DNA from: Spirochaetia bacterium
Lineage (GTDB): Bacteria; Spirochaetota; Spirochaetia; CADAEX01
Length of the DNA: 64,000 nucleotides
Assembly: GCA_017446885.1 (NCBI GenBank)
Contig: JAFSOR010000017.1
Location: forward strand, 54,209 to 118,208
Reading direction: 5' to 3'
Shown here: piece after piece, positions 35,875 through 45,661 of the stretch
Layout: the number at the start of each line of letters is the position of its first letter
How positions within the stretch are numbered: the stretch's first letter is position 1
Made by a program: the position numbers and the translations under genes
The notes under the pieces: generated by a model
Told to the model about the DNA's origin: nothing
Database searches by the model: none
Seen by the model: the letters and a program-made list of their open reading frames with translations, nothing else

Positions 35875-37206
35875 TTGAAAAAAACTTTTTACATAGTTAA
35901 CCTGGGCTGTTCAAAGAATCAGGTGGATGGCGAGACCATACTTGCACTCATGGAGCAGCGGGGGTGGAAATACACCGATTTAGAGAGCGCCGATGTGGTT
36001 ATAATCAACACCTGCGGCTTTATAAATGATGCCAAAGAAGAATCGATAAATACAATACTTAACTGCAAAAGCAGCTATCCCGACAAGATTGTGATTGCTG
36101 CAGGATGCCTTGCCCAGCGGTATGGAAAGGAACTGTCCGACGAGATGACCGAGGCCGACGGCTTTGTAGGAAACCGCGATCTGTATGCAATTCCAGAGGC
36201 GGTAGAGAAAATAGTTAAGGGGAGGATCCGGCTTGTAAGCCCAGCATCTTCATCGCCAGACTGCTTTGTGGAGCGGGATGTTCTTTTCACTTTCCCACGC
36301 AGCACTTATATCAAGATTGCCGAAGGGTGCAACAACAATTGCACCTACTGTGCAATTCCCCTTATAAGAGGGCAGCTCCGCAGCATTGACCCTGACATAA
36401 TCATAAAAGAGATAAAGAGCTTTATAAAAAAAGGTTTCTTTGAGATAAACCTGGTAAGCCAGGACCTGGCCTCCTGGGGCACCGACATCGGACATGATTT
36501 AGTATATCTGCTCAAGCGTATCTGCCGCCTTAAGGGGGATTTCCGCATCCGGCTTTTATACATGCACCCAGATAAGTTCAATCCCGGTATTCTGCCCCTT
36601 TTCAAGAAAGACAGCAGGCTGATTCCTTATTTTGACATACCGTTCCAACACGCCTCAGAGCCAGTTCTTAAGGCTATGGGCAGAAAAGGAAACAAGGAAA
36701 AATATCTTAAGCTGATATCGACTATCCGCAAAGAGCTTCCCGAGAGCGTTATCCGCTCCACCATGATGCTGGGGTTCCCTGGCGAGAAAGAGAACGATTT
36801 CCAGTGCCTTATGGACTTCCTTAAGGGGGCAGAGCTTGACTGGTGCGGTTTCTTTACCTATTCCAGGGAAGAGGGAACCAAGGCATTTGACCTTAAGGAC
36901 AAAGTGCCTATGGCTACAGCAGGGCTTAGGAAAGAGCAGGCACAGGACCTGCAGAACAGGATTACCGAAAAAAGACTTGAGTCTTATATAGGCAACGAAA
37001 TCGAGGTGCTGGTGGAAGAGCTTATTGCCGAGGAAGAGATAGCTCTGGGCCGCGGTTATATGAACGCCCCCGAGGTGGATGGTGCTGTAATCCTGCACAG
37101 CAGCCGGGTGGAAAATGGCGGTATAAAGCCGGGCGATGTAATCCGGGCGAAAGTGATAAAAAGGAACAATATAGATCTGGAAGCAGCAGATGTCGGATTA
37201 TCTTGA
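35875..37206 (+). CDS. rimO: Ribosomal protein S12 methylthiotransferase
   Basis: Radical SAM enzyme that methylthiolates an Asp of ribosomal protein S12. The N-terminal domain holds NLGCSKNQVDGE and cysteines at about 10, 46 and 78, the radical cluster is CNNNCTYC near residue 147, and a TRAM domain ends the protein. The text CSKNQVD and GYM near the end are RimO-like rather than MiaB-like. It starts at TTG 35875, 8 bp after the previous stop, and its 3' end overlaps pcrA by 17 bp. Confidence 0.93.
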   Translation: MKKTFYIVNLGCSKNQVDGETILALMEQRGWKYTDLESADVVIINTCGFINDAKEESINTILNCKSSYPDKIVIAAGCLAQRYGKELSDEMTEADGFVGNRDLYAIPEAVEKIVKGRIRLVSPASSSPDCFVERDVLFTFPRSTYIKIAEGCNNNCTYCAIPLIRGQLRSIDPDIIIKEIKSFIKKGFFEINLVSQDLASWGTDIGHDLVYLLKRICRLKGDFRIRLLYMHPDKFNPGILPLFKKDSRLIPYFDIPFQHASEPVLKAMGRKGNKEKYLKLISTIRKELPESVIRSTMMLGFPGEKENDFQCLMDFLKGAELDWCGFFTYSREEGTKAFDLKDKVPMATAGLRKEQAQDLQNRITEKRLESYIGNEIEVLVEELIAEEEIALGRGYMNAPEVDGAVILHSSRVENGGIKPGDVIRAKVIKRNNIDLEAADVGLS

Positions 37207-39262
37207 GAAACTGAATCCAAAACAGTATGAGGCGGTAGTGAACCAGGGGCATCCCCTTCTTATCTTAGCCGGTGCAGGCTCGGGAAAGACCAGGGTAATA
37301 ACCTCCAAAATCGCATACCTGGTGGAGCATTGCGGTGCTTTGCCTTCTTCCATACTTGCTGTCACTTTTACGAACAAGGCTGCTGGGGAAATGCGGGACA
37401 GGGTGGCAAACTTTTTGGGCTACACCGGCGACATGAAGTCTTACGAACTTCCTATGATACGTACATTCCACTCCTTTGGAGCCTGGATGCTAAGGCGCAA
37501 TTCTGAATATGCAGGGCTGTCTCCAAATTTTTCCATATACGACGATTCCGATATGGTATCGCTTCTGAAAAGCCTTGAGAAAGCTGGGTCCAAGAGGGAT
37601 ATAAAACTTTATGCAAACCTGATAAGCAGAGCAAAAGACTTCGGGCTTACCCCTTATGATGACTTGACTGCAGTAACCTTTGACCCGGACTTTCCCGCTA
37701 TCTATAAAGCTTATCAGGAGAAGCTGGATTCCATAGGCAATGTGGATTTCGGCGACCTTATTCTGCGTCCGGTTAAGCTTTTAAAAGAGAACAGCGAGAT
37801 ACGGGAGCGCCTTTCCCGCAAGTTCCAGATTATACTGGTGGATGAGTATCAGGATTCAAACATTGCCCAGTTTGAGCTTTTAAAGCTTCTGGCAGGCGAT
37901 GGCCGTAGCCTTACTGTAGTGGGAGATGATGACCAGTCCATATACAAATTCCGCGGCGCCGAGGTGCAGAACATAATCGGTTTCCCAGAATATTTCGACG
38001 GCACCAAGGTTATAAAGCTGGAACAGAACTATCGCTCCACAGCCCCCATACTGGAGCTTGCCGGCGCCGTGGTGGACAAAAACAAAGGACGGCTGGGCAA
38101 AACGCTATGGACAGCGCGCAAAGGGGGGCAGAAACCTGTGCTTGCATACTTCAACACTGCCCAGGAAGAGGCTGAATACTGCGCAAGCCTGGTGGCCAAG
38201 GACACGGCAGAGACCGCAATCCTATACCGCACCAATGCCCAGTCCCGGCTTTTCGAATCTGTGTTCACCCGACTAAACATACCGTACCGCATAGTGGGCT
38301 CCTTAAGATTCTACGAGCGTGAGGAAATAAAGGATACCCTTGCCTGGATGGCGTTCCTTGTGAACCCCAAGGACCAAGTATCTTTTCAGCGTATAATAAA
38401 CAAGCCGGCCCGGGGCATTGGCAAGGCAACTGTAGATAAAATCCTGGTCTCTGCCGGTGGTGATATAGCCACCAGGCTTAAAAACTATATAGCCAGCACC
38501 AAGGGAAAGAGCAAGGCTGGCCTTGAGGATTTCCTTGAAATCTACACCCAGCTTTCTGCCCTCCTTGCCCAGCCGGATGAAAACCTTTCGGGCCTTATAA
38601 ACGAAATACTCCGCAGCTCGGGACTCCTTGACCACTACAAGGCCGAGGACAAAGAGGAACGCACCTACAGGGTGGACAACCTTATAGAGCTTTCCAACGC
38701 CGCATCCGAATTCCCGGCCGGACCCGAAGGGATAACCCAGTTCCTTGAGAACATAGAGCTGGACTCCGGTGCTTCCCAGACAGACGAGAATGCACGGGTT
38801 ACGCTTATAACTATGCACAACACCAAAGGGCTTGAGTTTGACCGTGTCATAATAACAGGTCTTGAGGATGAGATCTTTCCCGGCCGGGGTGCCGATGACG
38901 AGGATGAGATTGAGGAAGAGCGGCGCATCTTCTATGTAAGCATAACCCGGGCGCGTGACCAGCTATACATGACCTCCTGCCGCCAGCGCATGATCTGGGG
39001 CCGCTCGCAGTTCTGCAGCCCGTCCCGATTCTTGGACGAGATTCCACCCCGGCTTTTGGATATAAGAGGCGGCTCTGCCAAAAAAAGCATAGGTACTGGA
39101 TACCGTGTGGGCGAGTATGTATACCGGGACGATTACGGAGTAGGGGTTGTGATAAAAAGCTGGGTCGAGGCAGGAGAGCCTGTAGTGGTGGTGCGTTTTG
39201 AGAACGGACAGTTTGCCCGCTTCCTTACCAAATATACTAAACTTGAGAAAATAACTCCCTGA
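37190..39262 (+). CDS. pcrA: UvrD/PcrA-type ATP-dependent DNA helicase
   Basis: A superfamily 1A helicase of 690 residues. Q-motif LNPKQYEAV, Walker A AGAGSGKT near residue 28, TFTNKAAGEM, DEYQDSN (motif II), DDDQSIYKFRGA (motif III) and YVSITRARDQLYM (motif VI) are all visible. It unwinds DNA in repair and replication restart. A C-terminal Tudor-like segment is present (VGEYVYRDDYGVGVV). The ATG lies inside rimO. It ends the plus-strand run that begins with the rsuA-like gene. Confidence 0.93.
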   Translation: MSDYLEKLNPKQYEAVVNQGHPLLILAGAGSGKTRVITSKIAYLVEHCGALPSSILAVTFTNKAAGEMRDRVANFLGYTGDMKSYELPMIRTFHSFGAWMLRRNSEYAGLSPNFSIYDDSDMVSLLKSLEKAGSKRDIKLYANLISRAKDFGLTPYDDLTAVTFDPDFPAIYKAYQEKLDSIGNVDFGDLILRPVKLLKENSEIRERLSRKFQIILVDEYQDSNIAQFELLKLLAGDGRSLTVVGDDDQSIYKFRGAEVQNIIGFPEYFDGTKVIKLEQNYRSTAPILELAGAVVDKNKGRLGKTLWTARKGGQKPVLAYFNTAQEEAEYCASLVAKDTAETAILYRTNAQSRLFESVFTRLNIPYRIVGSLRFYEREEIKDTLAWMAFLVNPKDQVSFQRIINKPARGIGKATVDKILVSAGGDIATRLKNYIASTKGKSKAGLEDFLEIYTQLSALLAQPDENLSGLINEILRSSGLLDHYKAEDKEERTYRVDNLIELSNAASEFPAGPEGITQFLENIELDSGASQTDENARVTLITMHNTKGLEFDRVIITGLEDEIFPGRGADDEDEIEEERRIFYVSITRARDQLYMTSCRQRMIWGRSQFCSPSRFLDEIPPRLLDIRGGSAKKSIGTGYRVGEYVYRDDYGVGVVIKSWVEAGEPVVVVRFENGQFARFLTKYTKLEKITP

Positions 39263-39487
39263 TTAATACTTATGATAAGCATAAAGCAGGAATGTAAGTC
39301 CTAAAAGAAGGCACATTCTTCCCAAAAGGCGGATATGGCGTATATGCTTTGCATGGAATGCATCCCACCATTCAGGGTTCTTTGGGTTATGAGGAAATGC
39401 CTTGAACTCCATAAGGAAGCCCAGCATGGCAATTACAAGAAGAACACATCCTAACAGCATCTTTAAAATAGGTGTTGAAATATTCAT
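39263..39487 (-). CDS. Small membrane protein, unknown
   Basis: A 74-residue protein with two hydrophobic segments (about residues 8-26 and 53-71) separated by a polar, aromatic and histidine-rich loop (NPEWWDAFHAKHIRHIR). I recognise no family. It lies 17 bp downstream of the M23 peptidase on the same strand and probably belongs to that transcript. Its stop abuts the convergent pcrA stop. Confidence 0.6.
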   Translation of the reverse strand: MNISTPILKMLLGCVLLVIAMLGFLMEFKAFPHNPKNPEWWDAFHAKHIRHIRLLGRMCLLLGLTFLLYAYHKY

Positions 39488-39504
39488 GAGGTCACTATAT
39501 CCTT

Positions 39505-40662
39505 TTACCCGTTCTTCTTCAAGCTGTTGAAAAGTTCATCAACCTGTTCCTTGCGTTTTGAAAACCGCTCAAGCTCTTTCTTGGTCAGGTTTCTCTCGGG
39601 TGGTGATTTGACCGATGCAGGATTTATCTTCACATCATTGAAAATCACCTCATAGTGAAGATGAGGTCCTGTGGACATACCGGTGCTGCCGATATAGCCT
39701 ATCACCTGTCCCTGCTTCACCCGGACCCCTTTCTTTATCCCCTTGCCATAAGCATTCATGTGGCCATATAGGGTCTTATATCCATTGCTGTGCCGCAATA
39801 TTATGCAATTCCCGTAGATATCAAACCAGTTGGCCACCTCTACAGTGCCGCTTCCCGAGGCCAGAATGGGGGTGTTGAGGGGTGCCGCAAAATCAAGCCC
39901 TTTGTGGAAAGATTCATACCCATATATCGGGTTTTTTCTCTTTCCATAGGTGGAGGATATCCTGGCATTGGCCACAGGGGTCTTGAGCAGGGTCTTCCGC
40001 ACGCTCTTTCCTTCGGCGCTGTAATAATCGTAATCGCCCGAGTCGGTGACAAAGCCGTATAGGTTCACATCTGTAAAATTGGTCTTTAAGGCGGCGAATG
40101 CGATAGGACCATGTTTTGCTATAGAGCCATCATCTTTCAAGAAGTCATAGTAAAGAACCTTGAAACTGTCCCCTTTGCGGATATCGCGCTGGAAATCTAT
40201 GTCAAAGGAGAATATCCTGAAAAGCTCCATTATCTTTGATCCGGCAACCCCGGAAGCCGCCATATCGTTGTAGAAGCTAGTTTCTATAGAACCTTCGACT
40301 GCAACAGACACCATCTTAAGTGCCAGCTTTTCTGGATACGATTCATAGGCATAGCCGTTCCAGCGCACTACAATATCTTCGTCATAATCGGCTGAAAGGC
40401 GCAGTTCCATAAGCCGTTTCTCGGCCACTTCCTCTGTTTTTATAAGTATTTTCTGATTCGGATATATATGCTTGAGGTTGTAGTGGGCAGAGAGGGCCTT
40501 GGTCACCTCCTGGATCTGCTGGCTTGGAATATCCTCGTTCCTAAGCAGTGTTGAGAGGTTTCCCCCCTTGGGGACAGTAAGTTCTTTTTCTTCTGCAGGA
40601 AGCAGGGCAGCTGTGATCAGCATGGAAAGAATAATGATGCATTTTGCCAGTACATGCCTCAT
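39505..40662 (-). CDS. M23-family peptidoglycan endopeptidase
   Basis: A secreted zinc metallopeptidase of 385 residues with a signal peptide ending at LLPA. An N-terminal LysM/OapA-like region (about 28-80) precedes the M23 (LytM) domain with the Zn ligands in HKGLDFAAP, LYGHM and GPHLHYEV. The zinc ligands appear complete, so it should be an active endopeptidase rather than an EnvC-like inactive factor. It should cut peptide cross-links during growth or division. The promoter would face away from the tRNA gene. Confidence 0.9.
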   Translation of the reverse strand: MRHVLAKCIIILSMLITAALLPAEEKELTVPKGGNLSTLLRNEDIPSQQIQEVTKALSAHYNLKHIYPNQKILIKTEEVAEKRLMELRLSADYDEDIVVRWNGYAYESYPEKLALKMVSVAVEGSIETSFYNDMAASGVAGSKIMELFRIFSFDIDFQRDIRKGDSFKVLYYDFLKDDGSIAKHGPIAFAALKTNFTDVNLYGFVTDSGDYDYYSAEGKSVRKTLLKTPVANARISSTYGKRKNPIYGYESFHKGLDFAAPLNTPILASGSGTVEVANWFDIYGNCIILRHSNGYKTLYGHMNAYGKGIKKGVRVKQGQVIGYIGSTGMSTGPHLHYEVIFNDVKINPASVKSPPERNLTKKELERFSKRKEQVDELFNSLKKNG

Positions 40663-40690
40663 TCTTATATATTACCATATTCTTATATGC

Positions 40691-40720
40691 TTGACAATTT
40701 ACATTTTTTGTGGGTAAACT
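40691..40720 (+). promoter_or_regulatory. Promoter for tRNA-Ser and SRP RNA
   Basis: TTGACA at 40691-40696 and TAAACT at 40715-40720 are separated by 18 bases, a good sigma-70-type pair. They lie 12 bp upstream of the tRNA and point toward it and the SRP RNA. Confidence 0.65.
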
Positions 40721-40732
40721 GTACGAGCCTTT

Positions 40733-40822
<90 letters not shown>

Positions 40823-40919
40823 CAGCCAGGCACTGTGCAATTGAGCTCCGCCCAACCCCGTCAGGATCGGAAGGTAGCAGCGGTAAGCGGTAGCCAATGT
40901 GATGCAGTCTGCTTGGCTG
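40823..40919 (+). ncRNA. ffs: Signal recognition particle RNA (small bacterial 4.5S type)
   Basis: The conserved SRP core is visible: GTCAGGATCGGAAGGTAGCAGC, with the GGAA tetraloop and the Ffh-binding internal loop AGCAGC. CAGCCA at the 5' end pairs with TGGCTG at the 3' end. It begins 5 bp after the tRNA-Ser, so both RNAs probably come from one transcript that is then processed. Length is about 97 bases. Confidence 0.93.
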
Positions 40920-40928
40920 TTTTTTTTT
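40914..40928 (+). terminator. Rho-independent terminator using the SRP RNA 3' end
   Basis: The SRP outer stem is followed at once by nine T (40920-40928). The RNA's own terminal stem thus acts as the terminator hairpin. Confidence 0.7.
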
Positions 40929-40938
40929 GTGCCTGAAA

Positions 40939-42999
40939 TTACACCAGATTGATGAAGAATGTCAGAACCAGGCTGTTTATAAAGTCTGAGAACATACCGC
41001 CCACAATCGGAACCAGCAGATATGCCTTTACCGAAGGGAGATATTTGTCGGTGAGCACCTGCATGTTGACCATGGCATTCGGGGTGGCACCCATGCCGAA
41101 GCCGCAGGTTCCCGCCGTCAGTATAGCTGCGTCATAATTGCGTCCCATGACATTGAAGATGACGAAATAGGCAAACACAAACATAAGAACAGTCTGTCCC
41201 AGCAGCATGACAAGCAGAGGCAATGCAAGTTCTGCCAGCTGCCACAGTTTTAGGGTCATCATAGCAATACCCAGGAACAGAGAGAGGCAGATACTTCCTA
41301 AATCCTCTATTTCGCCCATATGGATTGAGAACTTTCCGGAGAACTCACCCCAGTTCCGCATTATAGCTGCAACTATCATAGCTCCAATATATGAAGGGAA
41401 TGTCAAGCCGCTTTTTGAGAGCAGCTGGGATATGATGGTTCCTATACCCATAGCTATCATAAGCTGATATGCGGCCGATTCGTATAAGCTTGGTTTCCGG
41501 CGGTGTTTTTTCTCGTCCTCCACCAGTATGGAATCATCCTGAGCAACTGCTGTCTTGAGCAGGTCATGCTTGACTATAAGCCGCTGCCCTAAAGGACCGC
41601 CCATAAGAGAGCCCATTATAAGGCCGAAGGTTGCGGCAGCTGTACATAGTGTAATCGCGCTGTCCAGTCCCAGGTCCTCCAGCACCATTCCGAATGCTCC
41701 GGCTGTGCCATGGCCACCCACCATAGGGATAGACCCGGTGCATAGTCCGATAAATGGGCTTACTCCCATCAGTTTTGCCAGGAACAGCGCCAGTATGTTC
41801 TGTGACAGGATAAGGAAAAATATGAGCACCAGGAATACGACTAGGGCCATGCCACCGCTTTTAAGAACTTTGAAGTTGGCTTGAAAACCTACAGAAGTAA
41901 AGAAGAGAATCATGCAGACATTCCTCAGCGTCTCGTCAAATACAAATTCCGCAATTCCAGTGGAATAAAGGATTAAGGAGAAAATAGCAAAAATCAGGCC
42001 ACCTGTCACAGGGCTTGGGATACAGAACTTCTCCAGAAATGGTATATGTCTGCGCAAAAACATTCCAAGATAAAGCACACCTACTGCCATAGCCATAGTA
42101 AGGAACATATTTATGTGTATCTTGAAAATTCCCGGAGGAGCTACCTCTTCTATCACTTTTCCAAAGCTTATCTCTTGAAGGGCAAGGTTGTTCTCTTTAA
42201 GTATCTTAAGCAGGGTCTCTTCGGCCTCTGGTACCAGTTTATCTGATGCAACAAGTACTGCATTTACAGCTACTGTAGGAATATCTGTATGCTGCCCATG
42301 GTAGCTGCCGGCAGGGATGGTGCTTTTTGTATAAACAGGGTTTTTCTCGATTATTCTGTCGCAAATTTCTTCGGACAACGGAATAATACGTATTTCCATT
42401 CCATGGGAAACAGTGGTTATACTAAGTACAGGAACACCGGCTGTCAGAAAGAAGGCATCTATTTCTCCGGAGGCCAGTGCGGAAGCTGAATCGGTAAAGG
42501 AAAGTGGTATTTCTATGATGTCGGACAGACGGATATTGGCAGCATCCAGAATGTCAATGGCATTTGCCCGCACTCCAGATTCCAGTTCGCCCAGAGAGAT
42601 ACGCTTGCCCCTAAGGTCTTTTAGTTCAGTGATGCTGGAGCTTGCAGAGACTACTATGTGGCAACTTTCATTATACAGACCTGTAACCACATGGAATCCT
42701 TCCTGTTTGGCCTCTGTAAGAAAATTGCTCTGAACCATGGCAATGTCAAGAAAACCCTGGCTTATAAGGCGGATATTGGCAGCAGAACCCCCAGTGACTA
42801 CAGCTTCGATGCCATACTCTGTTTTCTGGCGTACAAGCTTATCCAAAGCCAGACCGTAACTATAGTAGTTGCCAGCTGTGTTACCAGTTCCAAGTTTTAA
42901 TGTTTTTCCAGCTTTCTCCTTTCCAGAGCAGCTGGTAAAGAGACAGATTGACAGAATGCAGCATAATGCTGTGACTATTATCTTTTTCCCCGTGTTCAT
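40939..42999 (-). CDS. TAXI-type binding lipoprotein fused to GltS-type sodium/glutamate symporter
   Basis: Residues 1-24 are a lipoprotein signal (FTSC, Cys24). Residues 32-285 match the TAXI solute-binding family of TRAP transporters: LGTGNTAGNYYSYGLAL, TGGSAANIRLISQG, and an ALASGEIDAFFLTAG block. From about residue 291 the protein is a GltS-family carrier: about ten membrane helices, with PMVGGHGTAGAFG and GFGMGATPNAMVNMQ, both hallmarks of GltS. TAXI proteins normally serve TRAP permeases (DctQM), not GltS. The gene stands alone, with no TRAP genes nearby. A binding-protein-fed secondary carrier is the natural inference. Confidence 0.85.
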   Translation of the reverse strand: MNTGKKIIVTALCCILSICLFTSCSGKEKAGKTLKLGTGNTAGNYYSYGLALDKLVRQKTEYGIEAVVTGGSAANIRLISQGFLDIAMVQSNFLTEAKQEGFHVVTGLYNESCHIVVSASSSITELKDLRGKRISLGELESGVRANAIDILDAANIRLSDIIEIPLSFTDSASALASGEIDAFFLTAGVPVLSITTVSHGMEIRIIPLSEEICDRIIEKNPVYTKSTIPAGSYHGQHTDIPTVAVNAVLVASDKLVPEAEETLLKILKENNLALQEISFGKVIEEVAPPGIFKIHINMFLTMAMAVGVLYLGMFLRRHIPFLEKFCIPSPVTGGLIFAIFSLILYSTGIAEFVFDETLRNVCMILFFTSVGFQANFKVLKSGGMALVVFLVLIFFLILSQNILALFLAKLMGVSPFIGLCTGSIPMVGGHGTAGAFGMVLEDLGLDSAITLCTAAATFGLIMGSLMGGPLGQRLIVKHDLLKTAVAQDDSILVEDEKKHRRKPSLYESAAYQLMIAMGIGTIISQLLSKSGLTFPSYIGAMIVAAIMRNWGEFSGKFSIHMGEIEDLGSICLSLFLGIAMMTLKLWQLAELALPLLVMLLGQTVLMFVFAYFVIFNVMGRNYDAAILTAGTCGFGMGATPNAMVNMQVLTDKYLPSVKAYLLVPIVGGMFSDFINSLVLTFFINLV

Positions 43000-43027
43000 T
43001 GTGCTTAATTATAAAAAAATAATCATA

Positions 43028-43852
43028 CTAATACAAGCTTGATATATGGCCTATGCATTCGCCCATTCTGACAGGGGTTTCTATGCTGTTTTGGAAATTA
43101 TCTAGGATTTTTGGGGATATCTTAAGTTTGTTTTTTTCTATCAGTAGGATTACTGTAGAGCCGCCGTACTCGAAGTAGCCTTTCTCCATGCCGCGCTCTG
43201 CTTTTCCCTCCTGCTCCAGGTTCACGATACGGCCCACCAGCATGGCCCCCACCTCCATCTGAACCACTTTGCCGAATTCCTTTGATTCAATGATTGTATA
43301 TTCACGGCAGTTCTGGGTAAAGACTGGAAAGGTTCCCAAAGCTATTGGCCGCACAGTATGCAGCACTCCTGGAATAAAGATATTAGGTCCTTTTAATCCT
43401 GAAACAGGGTAGGCATACCTATGGTAGTTGTCCACGCAGAGACGGAACACCAGGCAGTATCCGCCGCTGTATCTGCCGGCAAGCTCTTTATCATTCAAAA
43501 GCGAAGCTATTGTGTAGGCTGACTGTTTTACCGGAATGACAGTTCCTTCATCATTTACAGGATGGACAGATAGAAGCCCGTCGCATGGTGAACACAGATG
43601 ATCCGGATTCATATCAAAAGGACGTTTTCCCTCTTTAATTCTGCGTCTGAAGAACTGATTGAATGTCTTGATCCCTTCAAGCTCATAATCGTTTAAGTCG
43701 ATATTATTTTTCTTTACAAAACCTTTTATCAGACAAGAAGAGGCACGGGAATCAAGGAATGCACCGCACAGCTTTGAGACTGTCCGGCAGGCAAGAAGCT
43801 TTAACAGGCATCTTCCTAAGAGAGTTTTATATAAGAAAGTAAGCCCATCCAT
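43028..43852 (-). CDS. psd: Phosphatidylserine decarboxylase
   Basis: Makes phosphatidylethanolamine from phosphatidylserine, using a pyruvoyl group made by self-cleavage. The 274 residues show FNQFFRRRIKEGKRPFD, the SPCDG segment near residue 87, HRYAYPVSG, the QMEVGAMLVGRI block, and GGST at the cleavage site, where many family members have LGST. It lies 7 bp downstream of pssA on the same strand, giving both steps of PE synthesis in one unit. Confidence 0.93.
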   Translation of the reverse strand: MDGLTFLYKTLLGRCLLKLLACRTVSKLCGAFLDSRASSCLIKGFVKKNNIDLNDYELEGIKTFNQFFRRRIKEGKRPFDMNPDHLCSPCDGLLSVHPVNDEGTVIPVKQSAYTIASLLNDKELAGRYSGGYCLVFRLCVDNYHRYAYPVSGLKGPNIFIPGVLHTVRPIALGTFPVFTQNCREYTIIESKEFGKVVQMEVGAMLVGRIVNLEQEGKAERGMEKGYFEYGGSTVILLIEKNKLKISPKILDNFQNSIETPVRMGECIGHISSLY

Positions 43853-43859
43853 GGTTTAA

Positions 43860-44570
43860 TCAGCGGTTTTTCAGGAAGATGAAAATCAGTCCCAGAACAA
43901 TAGCCTCAACCGCTCCAAAGGCAATCATTGCTATAATATCTTTTGTGGTAGGCTTTTTTACCTTTATATCAGAAATAAACAGAATGCCCATAACTGCCAT
44001 AAGCACCGAATATAGGTAAGTGAGATCCATGCTGAATACAATATGACACAGAAGTACGGTGGGGAACACAAGTGCGGCGCTGGTGACAGGAAGCCCATGG
44101 AAATATCTGGGGCCTGTCTCCTCGGCCTCATTCCGTTCCTCTTCAAGCACATTGAAGAATGCAAGGCGTATCAATGCTGCAAGGGTGTAGAACAGGGCAA
44201 TCATAGTTATGACAACCTTTATTCCTGTGTCGCGCTCGGTAAGCTTTATAAAGAATATGGTGCTGGGCAGTGTCTCGTAGTAGATGCTTGAACGCATCAT
44301 TGCAATGCCTATGCAGGCAGGAAGCACTCCAAAAGCGATAAGGTCGGACAGCGAGTCTATCTGGATACCGAACTTTTTCATCCGCTCGGTCCTGTTCTTC
44401 TTGGTTCTGGCAACTTTTCCGTCAAATGCATCGCAAAGCCCGCAAAGAAGCAGGAAAAGCATACCGATATAGGGATGCCCTACGCTGTTCAGGCATAATA
44501 TAATTCCGCATGTGGCAGAAATCATAGAAAGATATGTAAGGATTACAGTGTAATCATAAAAACCAATCAT
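43860..44570 (-). CDS. pssA: CDP-diacylglycerol-serine O-phosphatidyltransferase
   Basis: A CDP-alcohol phosphatidyltransferase of 236 residues with several membrane helices. The catalytic signature reads DGKVAR, then 12 residues, then GIQIDSLSD; the common form has 8 residues between AR and G, so this is the longer-spaced version. The neighbouring psd supports phosphatidylserine as the product. Its start overlaps the flippase-like gene stop (ATGA at 44567-44570), so the three genes are coupled. Confidence 0.88.
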   Translation of the reverse strand: MIGFYDYTVILTYLSMISATCGIILCLNSVGHPYIGMLFLLLCGLCDAFDGKVARTKKNRTERMKKFGIQIDSLSDLIAFGVLPACIGIAMMRSSIYYETLPSTIFFIKLTERDTGIKVVITMIALFYTLAALIRLAFFNVLEEERNEAEETGPRYFHGLPVTSAALVFPTVLLCHIVFSMDLTYLYSVLMAVMGILFISDIKVKKPTTKDIIAMIAFGAVEAIVLGLIFIFLKNR

Positions 44571-45613
44571 TTAAGGACCTCGCTTTTCCGTCTGCGCTGT
44601 ATAAACCTGATAAATATATATCCTAATATTACTATAAAAAGTGTTACTATGCTACAGATATAGAAAGAAATTCCTCGGCTTGCCACCGCAAGTCCCACAG
44701 CCATCTCGTCTGTCATAAGCATGGAATAGCCGAAGAACATGATGAATTCAGATATTCCGACAGCACCGGGTATAGGGATGAAGTTGGATCCCACCACCAC
44801 ATAGCACTGGATGATGAATATCATAAGACCGTTGGAATAGTCGCCGTGGAGCGCAAAATATACAAAGACTGGAACCAGGATCTGACTTGCCCGCTGCATA
44901 AGGTTGAGGAAGAAAGTCTTTCTATAGAGCCCTTTTGCCACGGAAAGTTCTTTGACGCACAAGTTGTATTTTTCCATTCCCTTGGTGAACCGGGTCTCCA
45001 GCTTTTCGGCTGTATGCTTGAAATGAAGCTTGCGAAGCAGATAGAAGATAACGCTTCCAGCTTTTAAAAGCACCACTTTTTTCTTAAGCAGGATAATGAA
45101 GCAGAGGGTCAGAAGCACCATGGAGAAGATTCCGAATAGGATCATAACCTTGCAGGAAAGAGGGAACTGGAAGAATATGCCGGGGAAGAAGATTACAGAA
45201 AGAAGGCCCAGGGTTATGATGGCTAAAGTATACATTGTCAGGTTGAGGATGAGGGCTGCTGTCACCACTTCGGCCGGAAGGCCATCGATATACATAAAGT
45301 AGGCACTGGCCGGCTGACCGCCTGTGGCCGAAGGTGTTATGGAGGAGAAATAGATGTCGGCAGAGGCATAGAGGAATCCTTTTCTATGCTTTACAGGGTA
45401 GCCCAGAGAGCGGGATATAAGGGTAAGTGAGTGGCCCTCGAACCAGATGAAAAGGAGCATGCAGGCAACAGCAGGGATAAGCCACATGACGTTGGCATTC
45501 CGTATTGCCTCTATAAAATCAGGGACCGAGAGGCTGCTCTTCTCGAAGCAGATATACATGGTAAGGACAGAGAGGATAAGTGTTACGATGGTCCAGAACA
45601 GCTCTTTTTTCAT
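44567..45613 (-). CDS. LPG-synthase-TM/UPF0104-family membrane protein
   Basis: A 348-residue membrane protein of the lysylphosphatidylglycerol synthetase TM family: an early FEGHSLTLISRSLGYPV segment, SSITPSATGGQPASAYF near residue 95, and PIPGAVGISEFIMF near residue 280. Members without a synthetase domain are thought to move lipids or lipid-linked compounds. Being the first gene of the pssA-psd unit suggests a link to phospholipid handling. It has no synthetase domain. Confidence 0.82.
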   Translation of the reverse strand: MKKELFWTIVTLILSVLTMYICFEKSSLSVPDFIEAIRNANVMWLIPAVACMLLFIWFEGHSLTLISRSLGYPVKHRKGFLYASADIYFSSITPSATGGQPASAYFMYIDGLPAEVVTAALILNLTMYTLAIITLGLLSVIFFPGIFFQFPLSCKVMILFGIFSMVLLTLCFIILLKKKVVLLKAGSVIFYLLRKLHFKHTAEKLETRFTKGMEKYNLCVKELSVAKGLYRKTFFLNLMQRASQILVPVFVYFALHGDYSNGLMIFIIQCYVVVGSNFIPIPGAVGISEFIMFFGYSMLMTDEMAVGLAVASRGISFYICSIVTLFIVILGYIFIRFIQRRRKSEVLK

Positions 45614-45661
45614 ACCGGGTATTTAGATTATCGGCAGAAATATAGTATATATAACTGATTT

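Noticed and set aside
43860..44570. Extra 4 residues in the PssA catalytic signature as a novelty
   Set aside because: I believe this longer spacing occurs in PssA proteins of other anaerobes, so it is a known variant rather than a new one.
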